Assembly (NCBI GenBank): GCA_002104945.1
Contig: MCFH01000004.1
Location: 455,001-519,000, forward strand
Direction: 5' to 3'
DNA: 64,000 nucleotides
Source: Piromyces finnis
Lineage: Eukaryota > Neocallimastigomycota > Neocallimastigomycetes > Neocallimastigales > Neocallimastigaceae
A model generated the notes under the pieces. The model searched no databases, had not been told where the DNA came from, and saw only the letters and a program-made list of their open reading frames with translations. Positions within the stretch are counted from its first letter, which is position 1. The number at the start of each line of letters is the position of its first letter. The position numbers and the translations under genes are program-made. Below are positions 1 through 11,825 of the stretch, piece by piece.

Positions 1-2003
1 TTCATAATTATTTAAATATCATTTTACAAAAGAAGTTTATATTTAATATAACAAATAAAATTTATATTATTTTATTATTTATACTTTATTTTTATTTATT
101 ACATTAATACCATTAAAATAATATAATAAGACATATGTTTTTTTGTATTTCTTTAACATAAATAAAATAAAATTATACACAGTTTATTTAATCAATCAAC
201 TCTAAGTTATTGATCATATATTTCCTTATATATTGAAAAATAATAATAAAAAAAGTATATTATTTTATTTAATAATATATAAAGTAATGCTATTATATAT
301 TTCATAGTAACATTATTAGTATGAAATAATAAATTTTGTAAACAATAGATTCAAAGCTAATATTTTAATTTGTAAGTATTTCTATAAACATCATTTTTTA
401 CTATAAAACACATTAATAAAAAAAACATAATTAAATATTTAGCCTTTTAAAATCTGTTAACTATACCTTTAAATATTATAACCGTTAAAAAACAAAAATA
501 TTATTAATGCTAGTTTATATTTATCATATTCTAATCCTTTATTTAAAATTGTTACACAAATTTATAACAAATTTATGAAGAAATAATAACAAAAATAATA
601 ATATATATAATTACACCTGATCCTGATGGTTTTTTTAAGTAATAAAATAGTTTAATCTAATATAGTATTAATAGTTATTATTTTTTTTAAAGCTCAATAT
701 TTTATAGTTTTGAAATAATAAAGGTATTATCTTACTAGATTATACTAGCTTGCATTTATTTCATTATATAATTTCAATAAATTACTAGTATTGTTTTTTT
801 TTATTAATTTTTTTAGTTTTTTTTAATCAAATGATAAAAATTGACAAATTTTGATTTTATTGGATTTTATATTTAAGCTTTGCTATTATTATTAAAAGTA
901 TTATTATTATGAATTATTTAGTTATTTATATGTATATGGTTTCTATTTCATCCATAACATAAATTCAATTATAAATAATAATAACAATAGATAATTCATA
1001 GAGTGAATATTCATTACATATACATATTCAAATTATTTCCAATTTTCAATGGTACTAGTAGGTAGGTAGAGGTATTAATAGAATTATTTTTTTTAAAGGC
1101 ATATTAAAAATTAAAGTTTCTTATTATTTGATGAATATTAAGTATAATATATTGAAATATATTGTAATATATTAATAAAATAAAACAATAATTAATAAAG
1201 TTGGAGAATAATAATAAAATGTTTAACCCATTTCATTATTTATATCATATATAAAAATAAAAGATATGTTTTTATTTTGTTTATAAAATCTTTAAAAATC
1301 ATAAATAATTATAAAAAAGTAAATATTATTATAAAATAATACTAATTATTATTATTGTTTTTGTTTATTTATTTGTTTGTTTGTTTGCTGATGTTGTTAT
1401 TATTATGAAAAGAATGAGATAAACATTTATGGTTATTGATATATTTCAGGAATTAAGAATTAAAATATTATATTACAATGTTACAATTCCAAAAATTGAA
1501 AAATTTAAATGGCATAATTGCTGTTAAAAAATATTATATTTTAAATATTAATCATTGAATAGCAACAGAACATATACCTTTATTGAAAAATTAAAAATTG
1601 ATATATTTTAATGAAAATTAAATAATAAATGTATAACAAATATACTCTAAAATGATAAATTTTGTAATTCAACGATATAAATCTTTCAGATTAAATTAAA
1701 TATGCATATTTCATACAACATAAATTTCCATTTAAAGGAATAAGCATATTAGATAAAATAAAATAGAAATTCTATTTATTCATTCTTTTTTCTTTTTTGA
1801 TAAAAGAAAAAAAAAATGAATGAATTTCATTATTAATGATAAAATTTCCATTAATTAATATATATACTTCTCCACTTCTTCTTTTTTATTTATCTATAAT
1901 ATATATACAATTTAAAAGTACATTATTTTCTTGTTTAATATTTAAATATTAAATATACTCATTTTTAATATATTTATATGATTATATAAATAATAGATTT
2001 AAA
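1..2003. other. AT-rich intergenic region
   Basis: No ORF, RNA gene or recognisable domain was found. The sequence is A/T-rich with short homopolymers and no long repeat. The last 250 bases are the presumed promoter of the first gene. They contain an imperfect inverted repeat at about 1768-1827 (an ATTCATTC-T-run arm facing an A-run-GAATGAAT arm). Confidence 0.6.
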
Positions 2004-2855
2004 ATGAAATTTTCCAAAGTTTTATTAACTTTAGCAACCATTGCTACTCTTTCTTTCGCCGAAGAAGTAGAATCAGAGAAAAAAGCTCCAACTGAAGAAA
2101 CTACTGAAGAAAAAATCATGAAAGAATTTCCAAAACCAAAGTTTAATACTGTTAGAACTAAAGAACAATGTGAACAAGGTTTTGAATTATTAAAAAGTGT
2201 TTATGCTGATATTGAAAAAGATCCAAAATGTACTTTTAATGAAAAATATGCTGAAGAACATAATTACAATCATGACTATACCATGGATATCTCTAATCGT
2301 GATTATTTCTGTAATCAATGTTTAACTAAATATTTAAAGCTTGGTAACCCAATGGCTGCTGCCTGTGGTGAAAATTCTCCAAGAGAAATGATTTTTGATT
2401 TATATTTCTTATCATCTGTTAATGCTATTGTTTGTGCTAAGGATAAATTACATGATAGATATTGTGAAGTTGTTATGGATGAATTATTTGAAAAAGAAAA
2501 AGATAAATCAGTTCTTAATTGGTCTGAAGATTCCCTTTGTGGTGAATGTCCATATTATTATCATGACATCTTTAAGGAAAGACCAGACTTTTACAAATCT
2601 GTTTCTAAGGATAGTACAGAAGACTCATTCATTGGTAGAATCTTACCATTACGTGATATTAACATTGATTGTTACAAAGAATTTGATGAAAAGAAAGCCG
2701 AAGCATTAAAAGAAGCTAAGAAAAATAAGAAAGCAAAGAATGTTAAAAATGTTAAAGTTAGTGAAGAACTTGAAGAAAATAATGATAAGAAAGAAGATGA
2801 TTCTAAAGATCCCGAAGAAAAATCAAAAAAACCTTCCGAAGCTGGTGAATTATAA
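2004..2855 (+). CDS. Secretory cysteine-rich acidic protein, paralogue of the downstream KDEL protein
   Basis: Single-exon gene for 283 residues. A signal peptide is evident (MKFSKVLLTLATIATLSFA, likely cleaved after residue 19), so the product enters the ER. Residues 20-50 are acidic. Residues about 52-225 form a domain with ten cysteines (C56, 76, 103, 106, 121, 144, 154, 179, 182, 223), including two CxxC pairs. The C-terminal 55 residues are a Lys/Glu/Asp-rich tail ending AGEL. All ten cysteines align with those of the protein encoded at 4319-5149, and shared stretches include DPKC(T/S)FNE and WSE(D/K)S(L/I)C. I recognise no named family, and a lineage-specific ER or secreted disulfide protein is the best description. 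Unlike its neighbour it lacks a KDEL terminus, so it may leave the ER or be weakly retained (inference). The ATG opens directly on the signal peptide. Confidence 0.9.
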   Translation: MKFSKVLLTLATIATLSFAEEVESEKKAPTEETTEEKIMKEFPKPKFNTVRTKEQCEQGFELLKSVYADIEKDPKCTFNEKYAEEHNYNHDYTMDISNRDYFCNQCLTKYLKLGNPMAAACGENSPREMIFDLYFLSSVNAIVCAKDKLHDRYCEVVMDELFEKEKDKSVLNWSEDSLCGECPYYYHDIFKERPDFYKSVSKDSTEDSFIGRILPLRDINIDCYKEFDEKKAEALKEAKKNKKAKNVKNVKVSEELEENNDKKEDDSKDPEEKSKKPSEAGEL

Positions 2856-4318
2856 GCAATTATTAAAACAATACTATAAAAATTAAATTAATAATAAACG
2901 ATAAATAACCAAAACAAAATAAAACAAAACAAAAAAATTAATCTATATAAAATATGAAAAAAAAAACAATAAATGATTTATTATCAATATTTTAATATTT
3001 TATGTATAAAGAATTTAATAACTTGAAACAAAAAATAGAATTAACACCCCTAATGTTTTTGTAAGTTGAAAAAACAACAATAATAAATTCTGCAGTAATT
3101 AAAAAATAAGAAGCAAATATATATTAAATATATAATAGAATAACACATAAACTTTATAAAAATAAAAATATATATATAAAAATAAAATAAAAAAAAAAAA
3201 GATTTACTATGTAATAAAATTAAAATAAAATACCTAAAAATATAATATATTTAAGCATATATGAAACTTCATTTTGTTTTTTTGTTTTTTTTTTTTTTTT
3301 TTTTTTTTTGTGAAAATTTTTATATTCAACTTAAACCACCTGTTTTTGCCAGAATTATGAAAAAGTCTAGCTAAAAGTTGTGCTAGAAAGTTTTCTAAAT
3401 CAAAAAATTGAATTTAAATTAATTTATCCAAATTTTATATGTTTTTGAGTAATTGTATACATCCAGTATAATTTGTAAACAAAATATTAATAAATATAAT
3501 TAAGTGTTTTGCTAGACTTTAAAAAAAAAAAACAAAATAAAATAAAAAAAAAAAAAATTAAGAATAATTAAAAGAGGTAATTTTTATAATAAAAATATGC
3601 TATCATATTTTAAATTTTTATTTATAATGAGATTAGTAATAAAGGAAAATTGATATTTTTCTACATTTATTATTATTGATTTAATAATAAATTGTTAAAA
3701 TTGTTGTTGTTAATAACAATAATAATAAAAAAAAAACAATACAAAAAAAAAACAGTAGCCATACCAGTATTAATAATAATAACAATAAAAAACAACAACA
3801 TAACAATAATGATACTATTTATATACCATTTATCGAAAATATTGTTATTTAATAGAGCATTACTACTTTTTATTGATAATTAATTTCATTGCTAATAGCA
3901 ACCATTTTTATTTTTAGTATATAAGATTTTATTATTTCCATATTAATTATTTTTCAATAATGTCTATATTTTATTTATTTTATCTTAGTTAATAATAATA
4001 AAAGCGATAATAATAGTAATAATAATATAAGAACAGTAATAGATTTTTGAAATATTTAATTATAAATGTAACAGGTGAAAAAAATGAAAATTTATAACAT
4101 ATAGTATTTGAAAACATACAAATTAAAATAAAATTTCATTTATTTTTCATTATATATATAATATTCAATCATTAAATTGTATTCATTTTAGTGTTTCGGA
4201 ATTTATGTTCATATGTAAAATAACAAAAATTAACTATAAAAAATGTTAAAAATTAATTTAAAATGAAATGTCTATAATATTATAAAATATATGTAGGTAC
4301 ATTTTTAAAATCAGCAAT
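2856..4318 (+). other. Intergenic region between the paralogues
   Basis: Low-complexity A/T sequence with a T-run near 3285-3309 and A-runs near 3520-3558. The only ORF is a low-complexity artefact near 3692-3883. I see no gene. The region holds the 3' end of the first paralogue and the promoter of the second. Confidence 0.6.
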
Positions 4319-5149
4319 ATGAAATTATCAAAATTATTATTAGTAGCAGCTTTCTTAGGTGTTGCTGGTGTTTTTGCTGAAGAAACAACAGAAGTAGAAG
4401 AAATGACAGAATTAGCAGACAAAGATGGAGAACCAGAATTATTTGATGAAGAAGCTTCATTTGATGAAGACTCCATGTCCGGTTCAAAAATTTGTGACAA
4501 AGCTATTGAAAAAATGACCGAATATCATGAAGAAATTGATAAAGATCCAAAGTGTTCTTTTAACGAAGAATATGCCAAAGAAAATAATTTAAGTGGTATT
4601 TATACCACAGAAATTGAAAATAGACAATACTATTGTACTAAATGTATTAATAAATTCAATGCTGCTGGTTTAGCAATGTATAAAATTTGTGGAGATCATA
4701 CTCCAGAAGAGTATCTTTATCGTGTCCAATTCATGTATTTCGTTGAACAATTACTTTGTTTAAGAGCTGCTGAAACTATGGCTAAAGCAAAAGCTAAAGA
4801 AATTATTTTCTGTCAAACTGAACTTGAAAGATTAACAAAGGAAGAAGGTAATAAACCAATTGATCAATGGAGTGAAAAGAGTATTTGTTCTGAATGTGTT
4901 GCTAAAACTCACTATATTGTTAAAAAGCACGAACACTTTTATAATGCAATTAAGAAAACTGAACAAAAGACTCCATTCCATGATATGCTTCGTTTCTTTG
5001 AAATAGAAAAAGAATGTTTCAAGCCATGGGAACCAGAAACTTATAAAAAAAGAAGAGATGAAGTTATGAAAAAATTAAAAGACGAAGTAGAAAAAATAAA
5101 GAAAGAAAATAAAAAAGAAGGAAAGAAAAATGAAAAGGATGAATTATAA
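4319..5149 (+). CDS. ER-lumenal cysteine-rich protein with KDEL retention signal
   Basis: Single-exon gene for 276 residues. The signal peptide is MKLSKLLLVAAFLGVAGVFA (cleavage after residue 20), followed by a very acidic segment (20-52). A ten-cysteine domain follows (C59, 79, 106, 109, 124, 147, 165, 190, 193, 233), with CxxC motifs at 106/109 and 190/193. The tail is Lys/Glu-rich and ends exactly in KDEL, the canonical HDEL/KDEL-receptor retrieval signal, so residence in the ER lumen is strongly predicted. The domain is colinear with that of the gene at 2004-2855, which makes this a tandem duplication. The CxxC pairs are not in a thioredoxin-like context, so an oxidoreductase call is unsupported. 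A calcium-buffering, chaperone or disulfide-stabilised role is possible but unproven. No named family was recognised. Confidence 0.92.
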   Translation: MKLSKLLLVAAFLGVAGVFAEETTEVEEMTELADKDGEPELFDEEASFDEDSMSGSKICDKAIEKMTEYHEEIDKDPKCSFNEEYAKENNLSGIYTTEIENRQYYCTKCINKFNAAGLAMYKICGDHTPEEYLYRVQFMYFVEQLLCLRAAETMAKAKAKEIIFCQTELERLTKEEGNKPIDQWSEKSICSECVAKTHYIVKKHEHFYNAIKKTEQKTPFHDMLRFFEIEKECFKPWEPETYKKRRDEVMKKLKDEVEKIKKENKKEGKKNEKDEL

Positions 5150-5791
5150 GTAATGAACGAAATATAATATTTATCTATATAATAGGAAATGATTATATAG
5201 CTCTTTCAAAGAAAAAAATAAAAGAAGTTATAAATAACAAAAAAAATGATAATTTAAATATTTAAACGTAATTATAATTGTAACATAAAAATAATATAAA
5301 CAAAGAAAAAAATAAAATAAAATAAAAATAAAACAAAACGCTTGCCTTAATACAAATAATAAAGATTATATTCATAAATAAAAATAATAATGACAATAAT
5401 AATATCTTTATTTTTTAAAGACATAGTTAATATATTCAACCTTTTTATAAAAAAAAAAAATAGAATTATGATTTCTGTATTATTATTTAATATATAATAA
5501 AAGATTTATAGAAATATTTAAAATAATATTATTTCATTTTCATATGAAATCATTATTGTATGCATTACAAGAATATATGAATATTAAAATATAGCAAATG
5601 AATATTATTCAAAGATGCTTTAACTTATTTAAAATTTAAATGAAGGTTTTTTCTTTTCTTGTATTACAAAGAATTTCTTTTAATTTTATATTATTTTTTT
5701 TAAAAAAAAATTATGAATCTCCGACTAATAAAATTAATTATTAAAAATTAAATATATATTAAAAATAAATGATATTTAATAATGTACTATG

Positions 5792-5836
<45 letters not shown>

Positions 5837-5939
5837 GTACATATTAATATCAAGAAAGGATAGAGATTTTTTAATATAAATTACATAATTACATATTACA
5901 AAAAACAAAAGGAAATAAAAAAAGTATATATAATTAAAT
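5150..5939 (+). other. Intergenic region with a 40-base poly(A) tract
   Basis: Holds the 3' end of the KDEL gene and the promoter of the TPGS2-like gene. A perfect poly(A) run of 40 bases lies at 5795-5834, about 105 bases upstream of the next start codon. It could be a nucleosome-excluding promoter tract. No gene seen. Confidence 0.6.
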
Positions 5940-7305
5940 ATGAATGGTACAAATTCAGAAAATTCAAAACGTTATGCATGGTTGGAAGATATATTTAGTG
6001 GAACAATTAATTATTTAAGTAAATATTTTATAAAGTTTTGATACATATCATACTTTAATCATTAATTTTTTTTTTCATTTAACATATAAACAGAATCATG
6101 TCCAGGTATATGTGAGGTAAAAGTTGGAAGTCGAATGAGTATCTCTGAAAGTCAAATAAAATCTTGGGAAAATGTATATTCAATATCAATATATTATAAT
6201 ATGTTATTATAAATAATACAAAAATGAATTTTTTTTTATGATTTTCTTATTCTTTTTCTATACAATTAAAATATTCGATATTTTAATCATAAAGGCAAAT
6301 TCACCATTTCTTTTGCCAAAAGACTTAAAAGCATTTTATTGTTTTTCAGATGGTTTATTAATTAATTGGAATATTCAATTTAAAGGTTCATTTCGATATA
6401 TATTAATAATATTTATGGATTTTTTTGTATGTTATCAATATTTAAATATTAATAAATTAATAAATTAATAATATTTTATTAAAGATGAGGTGATACCCAT
6501 AGGACAAATGCAAGTGAATTCATTAGAAAAATTATCGAAAATACACATATCTATGAATGAAAAATTAATGAATCATTTTAATAGTTATTTCTTTATGAAT
6601 GATAAGAGTTATAATAATAATAATAATGCATTCTATAATGAGACTTCTTCATGTATAATATCTCAAGATAATTTTTATGACACCATCATAAATATACATG
6701 ATAACTACATAACAAATGGAAATATTATGAGTGGTTATTTACTGTATGATTGTAAAAATTATGGAAAAGTTATTTTGCTCTATCATTCTAAATGTAATAT
6801 AATAGATAACATTATTCAAAACTATTTTATTATGATAATACAATTTATTAATTAATTACCTTGTTTATTTTTTTTATAAAAAAAAGTGAAAGCGGACCCT
6901 CAGATATGGTTCATTGATTCAAATAATGAATGGAATTTTGTAAGTTTAAATTTTATATCATATTTTAGATTAATGGTAAAAAATTATGGAATCTATGGAT
7001 GGCAATTAGCGTATGTTTTAATAATACTATTTCAAATTAATAAATGAGTATCGTATAAATTAATAATAATAATTTATTTATGATTAATTAATAACAGTTA
7101 TACTAAAAAAGGATTATATCAAAGTACACAGGTAAAATAATAAAAAAAAAAAAAGTATCATATATTTTTTTATTATATGATAAAAAAAATTAAATATTAC
7201 TAAACTATCAATTATTAGGATTGGTTGAGTTTCTATGCACCTGACAGAATATTATTTTATAATCAACATAGAGATCGTTTAAAAGAAAATTATAGTAACT
7301 ATTGA
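5940..7305 (+). CDS. TPGS2: Tubulin polyglutamylase complex subunit 2 (TPGS2) homologue
   Basis: Seven exons: 5940-6018, 6094-6173, 6295-6385, 6485-6793, 6887-7010, 7098-7131, 7219-7305. All introns are GT-AG and the phases join into 267 residues. The protein is colinear with animal TPGS2 (SMI1/KNR4-related fold). It has an SCPG-CEV block then SWE, an LPKDLKAFYCFSDG block (animal form MPEDVKNFYLMTNG), an IPIG-NSLEKL block, then IWFIDS and DWLSFYAP near the C terminus. TPGS2 is a non-catalytic subunit of the complex that adds glutamate chains to tubulin tails in cilia and flagella. Neocallimastigomycete zoospores are multiflagellate, which fits. The third-to-fourth-exon region carries an Asn-rich insertion. 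Whether the catalytic TTLL1-type subunit exists cannot be seen here. Confidence in family is high; individual splice sites are hand-called. Confidence 0.85.
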
Positions 7306-7419
7306 ATAATTGTAAATTCTATATATAACACAAAAAAGTTGCTAATAAATATTACTTTTATTATTTTACAAATTTGATAAGAAATCGAGAATTATGATTT
7401 AAATTATATTAAAAATAAA

Positions 7420-7735
7420 ATGGAGAAAGAAAATAATGAAAAAATAAATGCAGGGGATAATGCTTTTAACCCCCATGAAAATAACAATGAGCATGAATTA
7501 TTTTTATTAAAATATTTTGGAAGTGAAAAAAATTATAACCAAATGCTAAATTATAAAACTATTAAAAAAGCTCAATTAAAGTAACTATAATTATTATTTT
7601 ATTATTTTATAAATATAATTAAAAAATAATTATTATAAATATATTTATAAATAATATTAATATTGTATTACTATTTATAATTTTTTATTATATTTAATAA
7701 GTGCTTTAAAGAAATCAAAACTGAAAAAAAAATAA
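7420..7735 (+). CDS. Small charged protein, two exons, unknown function
   Basis: The ATG at 7420 opens an acidic Asn/Glu-rich N terminus, then an FLLKYFGSEKNYNQML segment and a Lys-rich end. Reading straight through stops at 7579. However, a GT at 7578 and an AG at 7701 splice in phase to add a short LKKSKLKKK-like basic tail ending at 7735, giving about 64 residues. No signal peptide or membrane segment is present. I do not recognise the family. The gene starts only about 115 bases after the TPGS2 stop codon on the same strand. The intron is AT-rich like its neighbours. Coding status rests on normal sequence complexity and a coherent splice, so it is tentative. Confidence 0.45.
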
Positions 7736-8129
7736 ACTATCTAAAAAGACATTAAACATTATATAAAAAAATTACATCTATATTGAATTAATTATATAAT
7801 AAATATAATAAAATTTTATTATATTACATTTAATACTATAGTTAATTCATATAAAGCTTTTTATTATAACCAGAATCAATAGATATCGAATAACAATAGA
7901 GTTAAAATTATTCTTAACAATAATAAGATACTTAAAAATAAAATAAAATTTTATTTTATTTACTAATTACTTTTATATTTTTATTTATTTATTTTTTTTT
8001 TTTTTTTTTTGTAATAAAAAGGGTTTATTAATATTTTAATTAACTATTACTAATAATAAGTTATTATAGTAAGATAACTAATAAAGTCTTGAATTCGAAC
8101 AAAATGTAGCACCCCATTTCATAATATAT

Positions 8130-8177
<48 letters not shown>

Positions 8178-8204
8178 GATTTAAAGTCTTATTGTTCGAT
8201 TTCT

Positions 8205-8440
8205 GTTTTGTGTTTATTTAAGGGTTACAATGTTTTAAAATTTAAAATTTACATTTCTAACCCTTTTAAAATTTATTATTATTAAAAGTTGACTTTTTAA
8301 AATTGCTTTAAAATATTTATTTAAATTAGTAGCATTGACTTTAAAAATTATTTCGAATAACTAATTGAGCTATTATTATTAGATTTTGTATAAAAGGCAT
8401 TCATTTTTATAAGAAATTTATTTTAAATCTGATTAATACT
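8205..8440 (+). repeat. Left copy of a divergent dispersed repeat
   Basis: It shares with 11205-11400 an ordered set of blocks: TAAGGGTTA, then TAACCCTTT, TGACTTTT-AAA, TTTTAAAATA, and a TTTTAAATC-TTAATA-CTTTCAC-like end. The AAGGGTTA/TAACCCTT pair in each copy can form a hairpin with a loop of about 30-35 bases. Copies are 3 kb apart in the same orientation, compatible with old LTRs or two solo copies. Similarity was judged by eye. Confidence 0.45.
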
Positions 8441-11204
8441 TTCACAGTGATATATATATATTAAATAATACTATATTAAAAAATTAAAATGATAAATAAT
8501 TAAATTTATAAATTATAATAAATTATATATAATAATAATAATGATGATGATAATGATGATGATGATAATTAAAATAAGAATATTTATATTTATATTTTCT
8601 TTTAAATTTAAACTATTTACATTAAAATAAAATAATAAAATTAATAACTATTTACAATAAAAGTAATAAAAGTAATTAGAAATAACAATAAAAGAAATAA
8701 TTAAAAGTTAAAGAATATAAAAAGTTATTTATTTTACAATTAATTAAAGTAATAATTATTTTTAATATTTTAATAAAAGTGTTTAATTATATTATTTTAT
8801 AACATGAATTATTATATTTGTTTACTTTTAAAGTGTAATTTACTAAAGAAATTACTGAATATTAAAATTAACAATTAATTTAACAAAAGTTATATATTTT
8901 GATCTCGATGAATTAAAGTTTATTATTTTCTTTCAATAATCAAAATATATGCAGTGTTAAGGATTAATTTTATTTTAAAATTTTGGTAAAGATAATTAAT
9001 TGAACTATAACTTATTTTAAGTTACTTTTAGGGTTAACTTAAAAAATCAGGCTTAATAATAATTTAATATTTATTAATTTCATTATCCACAAAAATGGTA
9101 CAGAATTTTATTATAAGTACCTTTTTATTTATTATTTGGGACACTACAACAATTATAAAAAACAAATTTATATTCTAGATGAATAATTATACTATTTTAT
9201 TTATTATTTTTATTTATAATTTTATTATTTATTATCTTATTACAATTTTTTATTATTATGAATTTTATTTATTATGAAATATATGCTATTATCTATTCTT
9301 AAAAATAGGTATAATCTAAGAAAATAAACTAATATTATTGTTAATTCCTTCACTAAATCTAACAACAATATTATTTACTTTTCTATTATTATCACCTTTA
9401 GTTACTTTATTTATAATAAAACTAATATTAATTAATAATAACTATATAATTAACTAAAAACTAACTAACTAACTATTAATAAAAACGCGTCTTTCTCCTT
9501 TCTTTAAAATAAATTATATTTTTCGTCATATTAAATTATAAAAAGTTTATTATACTTTATTGAATTATTTATAAGTTATTAATTTAATTTAATTTACCAT
9601 TCTTATTACTATATCAATTTATTAATTAAAAATATTTATATATATATATTTTATAAGGGTTATTTCATTTGTCAAATATATGGATTTATTACATTTTTCT
9701 GGATGTATTGTACCAAAAATGATACGTTATAAAATAAAATATCATAATATTATTATTTATTTTGAGGTTGTGGTAATAAGGAATATTGCTGAAATAATAT
9801 ATTCCAGTTATTAATAATTATGTGATATAGTTATTATGTATTTATTTACTTATTTATTATTATTTATTGTTATTATTATTATTATTATTATTATAAACAA
9901 AATAAGCCTTTTATTATTATTAAATATTTATCTTTATTAAAATATATTATAATTAGTATTTTTACATTTATTTATTATTAATAATACATATTTAAAATAA
10001 CTATATTTCCTATATAAATATACTACTTATTCACTATTAATATTACTAAACTACTACTAAATTTCTCATTTTATTATATCTTATTATCTTTGGAACTTAA
10101 TTACAAAATCAAGAACATCATTTTAATTATTTAATTATTAATTATATTTATATTAGTACATATTAAATATTTTTTTTTTAATTAATTTCATATTAATTAA
10201 TTTCATTATTAATTAAAGTTATTATTAATTTATTATTATCTTAACCCTTATATGAATTAACTGTTAAGTTTTTGGGTTTGGTTATGCGGCCAGGTCAGAA
10301 TGTTATTAATTATATAGTAAAAATGTTTTTTAAGAAATTAAATTTAATTATAAAATAACACCTTAAACTCCCAAATGAAAAATGAAAAATTTATATTTAC
10401 TTTAAAATAACTTTTTATAAATTTTTTATTTATTTAATAATAATATAAATGATATTATAAGTAACTATATAATTAAGATTATAACTATAATCTTTACAAA
10501 GAATTAAAATCGAATTCAATTCATTCTCTTTTATATTCTTCGTTCAGATTATTAAATTGATATTAATAAGAATAAAGTATTACATATAATATATTAGTAA
10601 TATAATTAAATAAGTAATAAGATTGTTTGTTTGTTTGTTTGTTTGTTTGTCATGACATAAAATAAAATAAACATATGATTAATCATTTAAACAGTTGATC
10701 CTAATTAGTAATTATAAAAACTATTCAATTAATAATTCATCATTATTAATTGATATTACCATAACATATTTGTTATAACTAAATAATTATTATTTTCAAA
10801 ATTATTTCTAATAAAACTTGCCGTTAACCTATTTTATAATAATTAAGATTATTTAATTTATAGGTATTAACTGTTACACCTAAATGGGTCTAGTTCTATT
10901 TTTAGTAACAATCGTTATCATTAATTAAATTAATATAACTAAAATTCCTATTGATATATTTTTAATTTCATCAAGTCATAAGAAATATTTATGATCCATA
11001 CTTGATATCATATTGATTTTAATTTACCTAATAAAATCTTTAAATGATCATAACTTCCTTAAATGATCAGTTAGAAGGACCGCGATTGTACCAAATTGTA
11101 GCTTTCTTCCTAAGCTTTCCAATAAACCTAGTTTCATCACCGTAGTACTTATAGCCGTAGCGATCGTTTTTGGCGAGTTACACCTTATTTCGTACTTGCT
11201 TATT

Positions 11205-11400
11205 TTTGGTTAAGGGTTATAGTATATTGATATTAAATTTTTGAAATCATAACCCTTTCACTGAATCAAAATTTAAAAGGTGACTTTTAAAAGTGTTTTA
11301 AAATAATTATTGAAATTATTTAATTATAATTATTATGTTTAATTAATTATAGATATTATCTGAATTTGTTTTAAATCCAGTTAATATCTTCACATTAACC
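11205..11400 (+). repeat. Right copy of the divergent dispersed repeat, next to tRNA-Trp
   Basis: Partner of 8205-8440, with the same order of blocks. It ends about 58 bases before the tRNA gene, a position typical of retroelements that target Pol III genes. Confidence 0.45.
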
Positions 11401-11457
11401 TGGAATTTCTACCAAAAGTAGTATTTTCTGTTCGTCACGTATCAAAAAAATAAATAA

Positions 11458-11528
11458 GGAGGGTTGGCGCAACGGTAGCGCGTCCGCCTCCAGAGCGGAA
11501 GGTTGGGTGTTCGAATCACTCACTCTCC
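11458..11528 (+). tRNA. tRNA-Trp (anticodon CCA)
   Basis: A full cloverleaf can be drawn over 71 bases. The acceptor stem is GGAGGGT paired with ACTCTCC (one G-U). The D stem is GCGC/GCGC, and the anticodon stem TCCGC/GCGGA holds loop CTCCAGA with anticodon CCA. The variable loop is five bases, and the T stem GGGTG/CACTC holds loop TTCGAAT. The D loop and TTCGAAT contain the internal Pol III A and B boxes. There is no intron and CCA is not encoded, as expected for a eukaryotic nuclear tRNA. Anticodon CCA reads UGG (Trp). A normal oligo-T terminator is present just downstream (ATTTTAT). Confidence 0.95.
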
Positions 11529-11825
11529 ATTTTATAAATAAAAATTAATGTTATATATTAAGAAATTAAAATCATAAATTTTATTTTCAAATACTAAATT
11601 TAAGTTATTAAAATGTTATTATTATTGTTTTGATTTTAAAACATAATAGATTTATTTTATTTAAAAAATAAAAAAAATTAATAAATATATATATTATATA
11701 TAAAAATTAATAAATCTTTATATAATTATGTTTATTATATATCAATTAATATTAATAATATTATTGATGTATAATAAATTTCAGTTACAATATTTTAAAT
11801 TAGATGAGATAGCAATTACTATTGT

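Larger units (their letters stand above)
7736..11457. other. Gene desert before the tRNA
   Basis: About 3.7 kb without a convincing ORF. It contains a 45-base poly(A) at 8131-8175, a divergent direct repeat pair (about 8205-8440 and 11205-11400), a (GTTT)n run near 10624-10650, and a higher-complexity block at about 11080-11210. Several copies of the motif AAGGGTTA or its complement occur (about 8220, 8258, 9653, 10240, 11213, 11250). A decayed mobile element is the best guess for the region. Confidence 0.5.

Noticed and set aside
1768-1827. Inverted repeat as a structured RNA or operator
   Set aside because: Arms are imperfect and mainly A/T runs, expected by chance at this composition. Kept only as a remark.
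4319-5149. Protein disulfide isomerase
   Set aside because: KDEL and CxxC pairs are present, but there is no thioredoxin fold sequence or WCGHC-type motif.
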